This document shows positions 1 through 9,188 of a stretch of DNA of 15,269 bases, piece by piece (the stretch's first letter is position 1; each line of letters starts with the position of its first letter). A program made the position numbers and the translations under genes. Source of the DNA: Liolophura sinensis (taxonomy: Eukaryota; Mollusca; Polyplacophora; Chitonida; Chitonidae); NCBI RefSeq assembly GCF_032854445.1, contig NC_088306.1:8371924-8387192 (forward strand), in the 5' to 3' direction. The notes under the pieces were generated by a model, which searched no databases, had not been told where the DNA came from, and saw only the letters and a program-made list of their open reading frames with translations.

Positions 1-1164
1 GAAGCAGGTGGTAATTGACATCATTGTATTTTCATTGGTCAATACACAGCCGCATGACAAACAGCAAACATGATGTCTAACGATAATGCTCTCAAGCAAA
101 TCAACATCACGGTCACAAAATATTGTTCCATGTTAACGAGGCAAAAACTACTGATCTCGTGCTAATATTCAACGATCAGGTGCTATTTTTGTCGTTTCAG
201 CTACTTTTTTTGTGGACGTCTCTAACGTTTGCTTGTTTGTAAATGTTACATTGATTTGCCTTACTGTTTATGTAGTAAATTTGTAAACTTCAACTTCAAA
301 ATATATATATGCCTTATCTTTGGCTAGGCCCAAAGTCATGCCACCACATGCAGCTTGAACTTGTCTCTACGACATACTTCTTCACTCTTCAGTTTGGAGA
401 TAAATCTTGTACACAATTGCTTGAATTGCGCATGTGTAACCTAGAGAACAGAACCGGACGAGGGCTAGCTTCGCTATAAAAATTTTCGCAAAAAACGAAA
501 CATGCAGTACATACTCGTTGGTTTGCACTCGTCCAGTGTCACTTCTCTTGGGCGGACAATTCCTAATATTTCATCCCTGAGTATTCACTATATATATATT
601 ATTAATGTACTAATACATGTTTGCTTTTCTCGCGCAATGGTAACTCTTGCCCTCGCTGAATCATGAACCGGTCTCACGCAATGTACGAGTAATCAATAAG
701 AGCTTGTACACAAGGCGCAATGGCATTAGGAGAAACGGACAACAATAAACGAGGCCTTAATTTCTTTAGACTGGAAAGATTGCCCATTGTTTTAGGGAGT
801 CGTATAGCTGGAAAATATCGTACAACGTTTGAGTAAAGCACGGTTACATCTTGCAGTGTATTTAAATCATAAACTAACTTGCCGTGTATTTAAAACATGA
901 ACTTCTGATTTCAAGGTATAACTTTCAATCTTACAAGAGTTGCTTGTGATGGGCATTATGTTTTTGTGTGTTTAGGGGTTCCCTTTTCAAGTAAGCCACA
1001 GGTTTCCAAGTTGCTTATCACACACGCCTATATTGTAACAGGTAATTAGAAATAATAATGTTACAACATAGTCAGGTGGGGTGGTGGTCTTGCGGCATTT
1101 TGATTTTTTGATTTAAGACCATTTTCCTCTAGACTCGACAACTACTTGTTAATTTGTTAAAAAA
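1..1164. other. AT-rich stretch with no recognisable gene
   Basis: I see no supported exon, RNA gene or long repeat here. Open frames are short on both strands. The only local structure is a degenerate 28-bp direct duplication at about 851-904 (shared core 'gtgtatttaaa') and short TA runs near 300-310 and 588-602. It reads as intergenic or intronic DNA. Confidence 0.6.
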
Positions 1165-1420
1165 GCGCGGCGCCTCCGTGGTCGAGCGGTTAGGGTGCCA
1201 GCGCGATGTAAACACTCAGAAGCCCCTCGCGAATGTGGTAGCTGTGAGTTTAAGTCCAGGTTCCTCTCCAGTCATAAGTGAGACGGTCTGCCAGCAACAT
1301 GCGAATGGCCGCGGGTTTCTCCCGATTTCTTCCCACCACACTGCTGGCCACTGTCGTATAAGTGAAATATTACTGAGTACGGCGTAAAACATACACCAAT
1401 CAAATAAATCAAATAAATAT
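1165..1420 (+). mobile_element. tRNA-derived SINE, near full length
   Basis: The head carries an RNA polymerase III box A (tggtcgagcgg, 1179-1189, fits TRGYNNANNNG) and a decayed box B (agtttaagtcc, 1247-1257). A conserved core follows (1308-1365, 'gcgggtttctcccg' to 'gtcgtataagtg'). The 3' end is 'ggcgtaaaacatacaccaat' plus AAAT repeats. This head-core-tail order is typical of SINEs in molluscan genomes; a RUDI/V-SINE relationship is my guess from memory. I could not identify a clean target-site duplication. Short open frames inside it on both strands are not genes. It lies just downstream of the minus-strand PAN-CCP gene. Confidence 0.85.
1179..1257 (+). promoter_or_regulatory. internal Pol III promoter (box A and box B) of the SINE
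   Basis: Box A at 1179-1189 matches the consensus fully. Box B at 1247-1257 differs from GGTTCRANNCC at two positions, so promoter activity is probably reduced. The 57-base gap between the boxes is longer than in a simple tRNA, as seen in tRNAs with a long variable arm or in SINE heads. Confidence 0.6.
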
Positions 1421-1604
1421 GTATCTGTACTGTAGCGCGATCTCAAAAAAACGCGAGGTACTTCTTCGGCGAGATGTGTGGTAAGCGATGTTCCAACGAA
1501 AATACGTAGTGGGTTTTGCTTGTCGTTCGTCGCGTGGCTTTATGCCAAGTAATGCAAGAATACCTGGTGGTGGAAGTGAACTAAGAGCTAGCGTTAAAGA
1601 CAAA

Positions 1605-2536
1605 CTACGTACTGTAGCAGGATGGCTCCTGTTTCGTCCATGCGCAGTTGGTGTCCGCCCTTGAAATCGTCTTCTGTCCCACGTAACCTGGCGTGCACGT
1701 GAGTGTCGCGTAGCCATTTGGAAAGGGATACACATGACGGACTTCTACATTCGGCGCCACAGGTAACGGACGAGGACAACGCTGTGAAACGTCTGAGAGA
1801 AGACAAGTTTAAAACGTATTGAAACCTGTCACAACTTTTTTCAATATAAATATAAAGGGAATTCTGTCATAATTTTGCTATAATCAGTCAGTTAGAAATG
1901 TTTAGAAGTAACAGCTATTTAGGGAAAAGTGTTAAGAAAGAGGTATTTTCAATTTTTTCCAGATAAAGATATTCTCAATGTGTTATCGGTATTTTTAATC
2001 GAGTAATATATATATTTACACTAGTTATCTGCAAATGCAATGTACTACTACCAGCAGCCTGTGGATTATCAAAGATTATCTTCGGACCCTGCCCTATTTC
2101 AACATAATGCTGGTTGCCGTCGTATAAGTAACATATTCTGGTGTTTGGCGTAAAACACCAATGAAATAAAGTCAAAACCACTAAATACTATAAAACACAT
2201 TAATATATTACAAAATGTATGTCTACCTCTGTTTCCATACGCCGTATCATACACCGCATGCGCATCGGGTATTACTTCTCCGTCGAATGTAATGCACATG
2301 TCATCAAACATGGCGACCGAGGTACATCCGGTTGTCTGCAGACATATCAGGGCACAGTGACTGTCCGAGATAACCGGAAGCACCGATATTGGGGAAGGAA
2401 TATTAAACCCATCCAGATCCAAGGGGGAGAACTGTAAACTGCTTCTGTCTGAGAATAATAGGGTCAAAAAGAAAACAATAAACGTCCCATTCTTCCCAAA
2501 AACGTCACCATATAGTACCATAGGCCTACCAGCCAT
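1605..2536 (-). CDS. two-exon gene for a secreted PAN-like plus Sushi (CCP) protein
   Basis: Exon 1 is 2536-2227 and exon 2 is 1792-1605 (stop TAG at 1607-1605). The intron starts AG|GTAGAC and ends in a strong pyrimidine tract, cttgtcttctctcag. Phase 1 joins cleanly: G plus AC gives Asp104. The product is 165 residues. Residues 18-28 (TFIVFFLTLLF) form a signal-peptide core. Cysteines 61, 65, 71 and 81 resemble a PAN/apple module. Residues 109-162 form a canonical CCP domain with Cys109, Cys136, Cys153, Trp155 and Cys162, including TCTPGYVGQ. The start ATG has A at -3 and G at +4, with an in-frame TGA three codons upstream. PAN and CCP modules usually bind proteins or glycans outside the cell, so adhesion, matrix or immune recognition is likely. 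The intron contains a SINE 3' fragment. I saw no AATAAA after the stop. The exact PAN family is less sure than the CCP domain. Confidence 0.8.
2098..2174 (+). mobile_element. SINE 3' fragment in the intron of the PAN-CCP gene
   Basis: This piece matches the 3' part of the SINE at 1165-1420: 'ataatgctggttgccgtcgt', then 'ataagtaacatattct', then 'ggcgtaaaacaccaatgaaa'. The tRNA-like head is missing, so it is a truncated copy. It lies inside the 434-bp intron and antisense to the host gene. Confidence 0.75.
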
Positions 2537-4015
2537 ATTGTTTCAAGTGAATATCACTTCCTGTATGGTTTTACGCCAACCGCATTCCACACTATCATAT
2601 TTTCATCCCTGCTGTGGTTTTACACTGTAAGCTATTTGTCTTCTGTGTTGTACACCTGGGTAAACAAAGGATTCCGCTGATGGGCTAAGTATCCCAGAGG
2701 CCTGGTTCCGTTACGGTGTTTTAACGTGAGCTGACATTAATGCATTTTTTTAACAAACTCTACTTGGGGCCTTTGTGCTTCTATTTAACATTGGCATGAA
2801 CAGAATAAAGGTTTAAGAGCGCCATAGCGGTTTTTTTTGTGTAACCTGATGCCGCTGAAGCTTGTTTCGTTCCGAGTCAAAGCGCGTATTCATTGCTAAT
2901 CAAGAATGCACAGCATTCGCTGGGTTTGACGAGGTACGATAAAAGGTTCAGTGACATCGACGAACAACAAACACCAAGGCAAAGGGGTGAAAGTCTATCC
3001 TACCCACAGGAATGAAGAAAAAATGGGGGAAAACGACATGTTTCATGCTGACGTTCTCTTTCACACACTCCGCAGAGGTTATGAATTTTAGATGAGCCAA
3101 TGGCAAACTGAGCATGTGACCTGGATAATTCGAAGTCTTTCGTGTCTTATTGTTCCTAGACCTTTATTGTAAGAACGTAAACATTTTGCAATAGCAAAAG
3201 TTATATCTATAAGCTATGCGAAATACATTGTAGTATCTTTCTTACTGAAGGAATTATCGAAGTAATCACATAAAAGAGTGGATCAATTTTAGAAAAAATA
3301 ATTATTAGTCATTCGTTGATTATGCTAGGCAAATAATATTGATGCCTAACCCAATATTTTGGCGGTCTAGTGATCCAGGTAAGACATTTAAATTATAGTG
3401 AAACAATGACAAGTACAAAGCGAATTTTAAATCACCTAATAAATATCTCTGGACAACTTCCATTCATTTCTCACTGACAACATGAGACAGACTATTTACG
3501 AATTGTTTTATAACATGCTGCCTTATACCAATATGCAGATATTTTTCTCTTTTATTCCATTCAGTATAAGTTATCAGGAAATGCTAAGGATATTCTCAAG
3601 CTTTAGAATTTTATACATATATACATACATATACATTCAAACAATATGCAATCATTTTAAAACAACATATAAGGATAACTGTACAAAAATAGACTTCCTG
3701 GCTGTTGTCCAGAACTTGAGAACAAAATCACATGTTTCGAATTATTCGGTTAAGCCTTCGGCATGTGAATTCGCATTTATACCATAGATGCATATTACAC
3801 TAACGGTATTTTACATTTGTTCTTTTGGACAGTGTTTTAATGTAGCCAAAGTGTATTGCGCCCAGGCTTCATGTTTTGTGCTTTTCTATAACGCAGTGTA
3901 TTATTTGTTTTGTTTTGTGTTCCCCAGTGGACATCAATATTTGTCTGGGAATGACCGACTGTTTGATGTCAAGTATGCATTAGCGCACTAACAGTAAAGG
4001 CGTGTAGATTCACTG
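2537..4015. other. gene-poor stretch upstream of the PAN-CCP gene
   Basis: I found no supported gene here. No clear TATA box is visible in the first 100 bp upstream of the PAN-CCP start. A 56-codon open frame at about 2865-3012 (plus) lacks a start codon and resembles nothing known to me. From 3480 to 3990 the sequence is T-rich, with two abutting open frames of low-complexity composition that I do not accept as genes. Confidence 0.5.
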
Positions 4016-4037
4016 CCCCCCCCCCCCCCCCACCCCC
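4016..4037. repeat. homopolymer C run
   Basis: Sixteen consecutive C residues (4016-4031) are followed by A and five more C. This is a mononucleotide microsatellite, and its length is prone to both slippage and assembly error. Confidence 0.9.
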
Positions 4038-4194
4038 AGGCCCTTACTATGGTTACAGTGTGAAACACAAAGCCGTTCGTTATGGTATATGTTGTATTAT
4101 TATGCCTGATAGGGTTATTCTCCGTTGCCATTGGTTGCGAGACGGTCGCATGATATTCTGCAAAGTGAGTGAAACGTCCAGCTCACAAAGTAAT

Positions 4195-4366
4195 ATCCCA
4201 CTTTCACAAGTATACTTTTGTGTGTATAAAACATACGGTGCATGCTGTGGTACTGGATATGATGAATTATCAGCTCTCGTATCCTACTTTCACATGTATA
4301 CTTTCGTACGTTAAAAACATACGGTGCATGCTGTGGGATTGGATATGATGAATTGTCAGCTCTCGA
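4195..4366. repeat. 86-bp tandem duplication (two copies)
   Basis: The copies are 4195-4280 and 4281-4366. Both contain 'acatacggtgcatgctgtgg' at the same offset and end in 'cagctctcg'. They differ by scattered substitutions, so the duplication is not very recent. The unit length is not a multiple of three, which argues against a protein repeat even though minus-strand frames stay open across it. Confidence 0.9.
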
Positions 4367-4567
4367 CAACTGATGTTCAACTCGGATTTCGTCTCGTTGA
4401 ATATCACTTCCTGACAATTCCTCATATGCCATATCACAGCATACTCTATCTGTATATTGTCCTCTAAGGTGTGGAAAGCAAAGTCATCTAAGTCACTTTA
4501 CAAGAATCCGTACGAGTTTTACGCCAAAAGTCCTTCTAATACATGAAAAATAAGCGTAAACATGACT

Positions 4568-5733
4568 TTAAATTACGGTTTTCCGAAAGGCCCCAGCGGT
4601 CAGTGCAGACATTATGTAGCTTGCTGTGATGACAACAGCACTCATAGCTGTCACAACAACTATTATTTGGGTGAGAGTCCGATTCGGGGGATTAATCTGG
4701 TCCCGCGTTCCCGTATGATCATCGATTACGTCATTAAAGAATAATTCCAACCATTGATGGAAATTATGCATGAATAGAGGGGTTACTAAGAAATGTAAAA
4801 CATGCCCCATCTATGTCTTCATTTTCATCGAAATCACCTCTTTGCTTTATTGTAAGGTGCTTTAAGGTTTCTAAGAGCCATGCCATTAAGCAGCTCATAC
4901 CTGAAAATAGGCATCGGACGTGGGTCAGTGATAAACTGTGCAACTCAAACCTCCAGACACACGAGTTCAGGGTCCAGTACCGGCCGTGGGCCATTTCCAC
5001 GCACTGTTTGATAGTGGTGCTTAGGGGACAATAATCGGTCGACTGTGCTCGCAGGGACATTTGTGTAGCCTTATCTTCTTTCAAAGCCACATGTCCTCAC
5101 CAAATATTTTTAAAAATATATAAAAATCTGAAGCTACCAAATATGAATCTGGATATTAATCGTTTCCTGTCATACTACATCGACGATGATTATGCTAAAA
5201 ATCATAACGATAAATATCATGTAGAAAGAATAATTATACTTCGTGAAAACAATAAATTGCTTGTGGAAGCAATAAATACCTCGTCAAAATGATAATTACC
5301 TCTTCGAAACAATAAGTACCTCATCGAAACATCTTATCTGCTTGCGTATTTTTTTCATTATTTTCACATAAAACAACGTCCGAAACGAAACTAACACACG
5401 AGTCTACAGTGTCGCTTTACACGGTTAACTGCGTCACTCTTTGTAACGTAAACAATATGTCAGCATGCACACCTGAAAGCGCTAGAATTGACTAAGTCCA
5501 CGTAACAAAACTTTGCTTACTGAATGGCCAAACAGCACCACCTGTCTTTATTTACGTTTTAGATGCGATACCGTGAACTCGTATATAGTTTGCAAAAATC
5601 AGATTCTAGCATTTTGAACGAAAACCCCACACAGGGTTGTATTAAAGCTTACCTGTAGATTGTCCTTGAGAGTGTTGTGCGACCTGATATCAAAAGCAGA
5701 ATAGCTGTAGCTAATAACTGGACTCAAGTCCAT
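4568..5733 (-). CDS. candidate three-exon single-pass membrane protein
   Basis: The model joins 5733-5653, 5042-4901 and 4785-4568 (stop TAA), giving 146 residues. Exon 1 starts at an ATG with a good context (gaaATGG) and ends at a near-perfect donor, CAG|GTAAGC. Exon 2 ends at TTCAG|GTATGAG in phase 1, and exon 3 begins after tttcttag with the two bases needed, so phases agree. Exon 2 carries four cysteines (32, 41, 55, 71). Exon 3 has an acidic linker, an NRT glycosylation sequon (Asn109), a hydrophobic helix at about 114-138 (QIIVVVTAMSAVVITASYIM) and a basic tail, AFRKTVI. That order fits a type I membrane C-terminus, although exon 1 shows no signal peptide. The exon 2 acceptor is weak. 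A diverged copy of exon 3 at 10464-10658 keeps several codons through synonymous changes in its first half, which supports exon 3. I recognise no family. Confidence 0.35.
4596..4790 (-). repeat. copy A of a 195-bp diverged repeat (last exon of the membrane-protein model)
   Basis: On the minus strand this block aligns with 10464-10658 at roughly 65-70 percent by eye. Shared cores include 'aacgcggga', 'aatgacg' and 'catcacagcaagctac' versus 'tcaccacagaaggctac'. Both copies have the same orientation. The best reading is an old paralogous exon; a dispersed repeat is the alternative. Confidence 0.65.
5211..5330. repeat. 20-bp minisatellite, six units
   Basis: Units start at 5211, 5231, 5251, 5271, 5291 and 5311. 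The last three are closest to a consensus like AATAATTACCTCNTCGAAAC; the first three are decayed. The period is exactly 20 bp without spacers, so it is not a CRISPR array. In the 4568-5733 model it would lie in intron 1. Confidence 0.85.
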
Positions 5734-5796
5734 TTCCAGATATGCCCGTTTTACAAGTTTTGGCAAAACATTTGTGCATGTTTCAGTGTTCGTCTT

Positions 5797-5805
5797 CTTT
5801 TTATA
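5797..5805 (-). promoter_or_regulatory. TATA-box-like element
   Basis: The minus strand reads TATAAAAAG. It lies 64 bp upstream of the ATG at 5733, which heads the proposed first exon of the membrane-protein model. A start site about 30 bp downstream would leave a short 5' leader containing one upstream ATG (in 'acaaATGttt') that opens only a very short frame. Confidence 0.35.
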
Positions 5806-5867
5806 CAATCACAAACGAACGATTCTTAAAAGCCATGGGACACTAAAAACAATATTTAATTGGATAG

Positions 5868-6314
5868 GAATCCGTCAAGAATGAGAAACTGATCAAATAT
5901 TTGAAGAAAAGATCGTCCAGTTGTTTGACAAAAAATTATGTGACCCACTTAGCAAATCATTTGTTAAGTTATGCGAAAGCGCAAATAAATGGCAAACCTT
6001 ATTGTCTTCGGGTCGATGTTTATTGCATGAGCTCAATTAACAGCTCTCTGTCCTGTCCATTTACATCGATTAACAACAGATTCACAACTGTAAATAAACA
6101 CAATGACATGGCTAATAGTAACACTTTAGCAAATTACACCAAAAGCACGCGTGGCAAAGCTTATAGATCGAATCCAAGCTTCGCCGTCTTTGTGGACATT
6201 GTAGGCCTAACTGGTGGCCTAGATAACGGTTTGATTCCGATTGTTTACAACAATGCTCAGAAAGTGGCACTGTATCTCCTTCAATCTCTAAGAAACAAGC
6301 GGTGCGAGCTTTGA
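5868..6314 (+). CDS. unidentified 149-codon open frame, no early start codon
   Basis: The frame is open from just after a TAG at 5865-5867 to a TGA at 6312-6314. The first in-frame ATG comes late, at the MSSINSSL segment, so it would need an upstream exon or would encode a shorter product. The translation is rich in Asn, Ser, Lys and Leu and shows no signal peptide, membrane helix or motif I recognise. A frame of this length in AT-rich DNA is moderately unlikely by chance over the whole window. I saw no convincing acceptor right at its start. It could be a transposon-derived remnant, a large exon, or a chance frame. Confidence 0.2.
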   Translation, partial: ESVKNEKLIKYLKKRSSSCLTKNYVTHLANHLLSYAKAQINGKPYCLRVDVYCMSSINSSLSCPFTSINNRFTTVNKHNDMANSNTLANYTKSTRGKAYRSNPSFAVFVDIVGLTGGLDNGLIPIVYNNAQKVALYLLQSLRNKRCEL

Positions 6315-6359
6315 ATAGGGAGATTTTAGATTCTCCAGCTCTTACTCAGCGATGTGATT

Positions 6360-6560
6360 AGTCAGATATAGTAGTCGATGACGCTTTCATGGCCGTTTGT
6401 GCTAGTTCGTTGACAGCCAATGGTATGGTTTGCAGATGTGTTCGCCAACCTTGGGCAAGTTCGTCAGCAGCTCGACAAACGTCAGGGGTTTACCATCAGC
6501 GCTCCAGTTGTCTCCCCCTATAAAGTGACTGCCATGGTATGAGTGAAAAACTTCTTGAGT
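6360..6560. other. GC-richer block with overlapping open frames on both strands
   Basis: Base composition rises well above the flanks. On the minus strand two frames look protein-like. One runs about 6590-6400 and includes GGDNWSADGKPLTFVELL. The other runs about 6487-6363 and includes AADELAQGWRTHLQ. A plus-strand frame is also open. They overlap, so at most one can be coding. A GTAAGA donor-like site is on the minus strand just beyond the second frame. I could not settle exon boundaries and recognise no family. Confidence 0.25.
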
Positions 6561-7157
6561 AATGAACCAAAACTTCAGCACCTTTTTCAGAAATTAGAAA
6601 TAAACGCCCTCAAATCAATTTACATTTTACCTTAAGTGATGTCTCTCATAATATACAGGCTATAATAACAGGGTTACAATGGCAACAAAAACAAATGGAC
6701 TTTTTCGGCGTGCTTCAGTGTAAAAAAATTCACACAGCCTAGCATAATAGCCCAATCAATGAGGAGGCGGCATACTTTCTAATCCCCTGAAGTGGCGCTA
6801 GTGTGAAGCGGGACCTTGAATTATTTTACCTCAAAAACGGATTTCAACGCATCGTCTAAAATGTTACAATGTAGCGGTTTCTTCTATAATGACATTTTGT
6901 CTTTATTTTGACGTCATTAGGATGTGTTGGGAAAGGAATGTTTGACGTCCATAAACTGGCGTCGGATTCCCACTGTCGGGCGTTTGACGGGTGTGCCCAC
7001 CGGTTTTTCATGTACACATTTTATAATAACTCATTGCAATTTATAGACGTTTCCCGCTCCTTATGCGCAAGGAAGTGTAGGGGCTAATTACATGACGAAG
7101 TGGCCATGCCGCCTGTATAGATCATTCATGCTTCTGGTATCAAATCGGCATGAAACT
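6561..7157. other. AT-rich stretch with no supported feature
   Basis: I saw no exon with usable splice sites, RNA gene or long repeat. Short motifs such as TGACGTCA-like sites around 6910-6950 are too common to call. Confidence 0.5.
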
Positions 7158-7226
7158 AATTGCCGTTATATGAGTGAACATTTCACTGGGTATGGCGTAA
7201 AACATAAATCAAAGAAATAAATATGT
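7158..7226 (+). mobile_element. SINE 3' fragment
   Basis: It contains 'aattgccgttatatgagtga', then 'ggtatggcgtaaaacataaa' and AAAT repeats, the same tail as at 1330-1420. The head is absent. An A-rich tail continues to about 7260. Confidence 0.7.
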
Positions 7227-7361
7227 AGAGAAACAAATAAAGAAATTTAAAAAAAAAATTATGGAAAACCATTCCTCGTTGCTCAGAATTCCATCAAATA
7301 TTGCAGCTGTTTGATCAGCATTACCAAATGATAAGTTAAGTGACATTTAGCACACATAACA

Positions 7362-7415
7362 ACTTACAACTCGTATTTCAAAGTGAAATGTTTAGATCTT
7401 TAGTGTGTTGAGGGT
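7362..7415 (+). repeat. diverged copy of an internal part of the 464-bp repeat
   Basis: The stretch around 'agtgaaatgtttagatc' aligns with 7622-7673 ('agtgaaatgtctaaatg') at roughly 75 percent over about 55 bp, including the flanking 'ttacaRctc' and 'aggg' positions. It suggests an older, partial duplication next to the recent one. Confidence 0.5.
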
Positions 7416-7475
7416 AAGTTTTTCCTCCGGAAATAGCAATAAGGTCTCACATTCATTTTTTTTTTAATATATAGA

Positions 7476-7939
7476 TCGATATGGGTTATTTAGAAATAGA
7501 GAAATCGCCATACGCAAATAAGGGAGGTATTTTTTCCATATGGTGCTTTCTATTGACTTTTGACAAATGTTACCACAAAATGTAAGAATGCTGCAATGTA
7601 AGTAAACAGACCAAAAGCATGTTTACAGCTCACATGTCAAGAGTGAAATGTCTAAATGTTGGTGTTTTAAGGGAAACTCTATCCACTGTTGATGTTACAA
7701 TCACAAAAAGCCCTGCTTCTTACTAGCACCACCTCACGCGATAAACAAATATACCGCCTTCGCGGTGTAAAAATGCACCTGGCGCAGGCCAGTGGTTTCA
7801 TTTCGTGGGAGGGTTTCTCCTTCGCACAGAACTAATCGTTGCGATGAAGTTGACATATTCTTGACATACCAATCAAATAATATTATTGTCTAACATTTCA
7901 AGGGACATTTAATCCCATCAAACCCGTTGATGAATTGCC
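7476..7939 (+). repeat. 464-bp direct repeat, copy 1
   Basis: The segment matches 14806-15269 without gaps and with 13 mismatches (97.2 percent), at a constant offset of 7330 bp. The left edge is sharp: upstream sequences differ before 'tcgat'. The right edge cannot be set because copy 2 meets the window end. It contains no long frame. Directly after it comes a splice-acceptor-like site and a possible exon at 8000. Confidence 0.95.
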
Positions 7940-7999
7940 GACTTTAAACACATTCGTTTTGTGTGACGTTTCTTAACGTTTCCTTTTGTCCCGTTGTAG

Positions 8000-8338
8000 G
8001 CACGCTTATTTTCTCGGAGAACAGCCACTTGGACACCATGGCAACCGAGCAAACATGTTTGTTAGATTATCAGCAGCGTACTGTCTTTAAGCAGATGCGG
8101 TCTGTTCTACCAGGATCTATAATGTACCTGAAAATCGATCGACATATTGACAATATGCCGTTTCCACCGTGCCCATTTGTATCTGACACATCCCAGTTCT
8201 ATACAACGTCCCGTGAGAACAACCAAGACAATTTACTCTAGACTCAGGGCCTGATGCCAGGGCTGGCATGAGATTCTCTTGCTCTACCGGAATTACAGAA
8301 TGCCTGAAAATACCGTAGGATCAGCTTTTCTATGGACG
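8000..8338 (+). CDS. candidate exon with a 67-residue open frame (CDS to 8241)
   Basis: A pyrimidine-rich acceptor ends at 7999 (ttttgtcccgttgtag) and a strong donor, ACG|GTAAGT, begins at 8339. Inside, an ATG at 8038 has a fine start context (accATGGc) and opens 67 codons to TAG at 8241. The frame is also open upstream to the acceptor. The composition looks protein-like, with a PFPPCPF segment, but there is no signal peptide, helix or known motif. Because the stop lies 97 bp before the donor, an intron would sit in the 3' UTR. It could also be a noncoding exon. The 464-bp repeat ends just upstream, so a second copy of this exon may lie beyond the window. Confidence 0.3.
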
Positions 8339-8664
8339 GTAAGTTTCTTCCCTGCATGTCCTTATTCCTTTATTAAATTCATTACTCCATTACAGCTTTT
8401 CTGTGTGTACATAGTAGTACATACCGGAAGGTATTTCTTCTACGTTGCTTGAGTGCTTGCTTTTGTAAATAATCCGACTAACAATTTGGCCCTTTCCCCG
8501 AGTCATTTTGATTCACATTTATGTCTTAGAGTAACAATGACGTAACAGCCCTGTAAAACAGACTGTGAAGACGATGTAGATTTATAATTTATATGACAAA
8601 CTTTCATACAGTGTAGTTTACCTGTACACATGTTTATTTCCCTAAACACATATTGGCCCTGTTC

Positions 8665-8700
8665 AAGCATTTACATGAACAGTTGGAATAAAACCGTAAA
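8665..8700 (+). repeat. short dispersed repeat, copy 1
   Basis: 'aagcatttacatgaacagt' followed by 'ggaataaaacc' recurs at 13886-13917. The same family may extend into the unlike sequences that follow each copy. Confidence 0.6.
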
Positions 8701-8709
8701 TGAGTGCAT

Positions 8710-8800
8710 GGAGGCCTCCGGATGGTCGTGGGTTTCCCCCGGGTTTGCCCAATTTCCTTCCACCATAATTCTGGTGTGTTCGTGCCTATGGAACAGAGCA
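8710..8800 (+). mobile_element. degenerate SINE core
   Basis: 'gtgggtttcccccgggtttg' and 'cttccaccataattctggtg' match the core of the SINE at 1308-1365. The usual tail is eroded or replaced. A short ATATC repeat (8829-8845) follows. A 64-codon frame over this region is a by-product of the SINE. Confidence 0.65.
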
Positions 8801-8860
8801 CTATACCATGCTCTGGGCGACTGAGTGAATATCATATCATATCATGCTGGAATATCATTT

Positions 8861-8926
8861 GTTCCGAGCCAGGACACCAGTAGTGAGGCCAAGCCTAAAA
8901 GAGACAAGCACATGCACTGTAAGGAG
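8861..8926 (+). repeat. dispersed repeat with 'aggacaccagt' core, copy 1
   Basis: 'aggacaccagtagtga' followed by 'aagcctaaa', and then 'catgcactgtaaggag', recur in the same order at 11951-12083. There the two halves are separated by about 90 bp of extra sequence. Confidence 0.6.
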
Positions 8927-9188
8927 CATTCGGTACTGATCAATTGCTGCCTATTATTGGTGACCCACCTTATTCAGCAGTTTCCGCTGTAGTCAGCAAA
9001 GCTCAATAGATCTGAACAGCTGAACTGAAACACTTTTCACTGAAGACGGAAAGCTATTGCATGTCATAACATAACAATTTTACACAAAGCAACTCTTTTG
9101 GCGCATATGCTATATTCTACTTCATTTTGTATTGTTATTCATCATTTATCTGAAAATATCCCAACTAAAGGAAATGTTACAAAGTCCA

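Noticed and set aside
1154-1446. Short open frames on both strands
   Set aside because: They lie inside the tRNA-derived SINE and follow its boundaries, not those of a gene.
1594-1806. Minus-strand frame in a different phase over the CCP exon
   Set aside because: It runs into the intron and begins with TTG; the phase dictated by exon 1 gives a perfect CCP domain instead.
2219-2437. Plus-strand frame of 72 codons
   Set aside because: It is antisense to the PAN-like exon, with no motif of its own.
3482-3991. Two abutting plus-strand frames starting with ATG
   Set aside because: Composition follows the local T- and TA-rich sequence (Ile/Tyr/Phe runs); no splice sites or motifs.
5211-5330. CRISPR-like regular repeats
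   Set aside because: Units abut without spacers and the genome is eukaryotic; it is a minisatellite.
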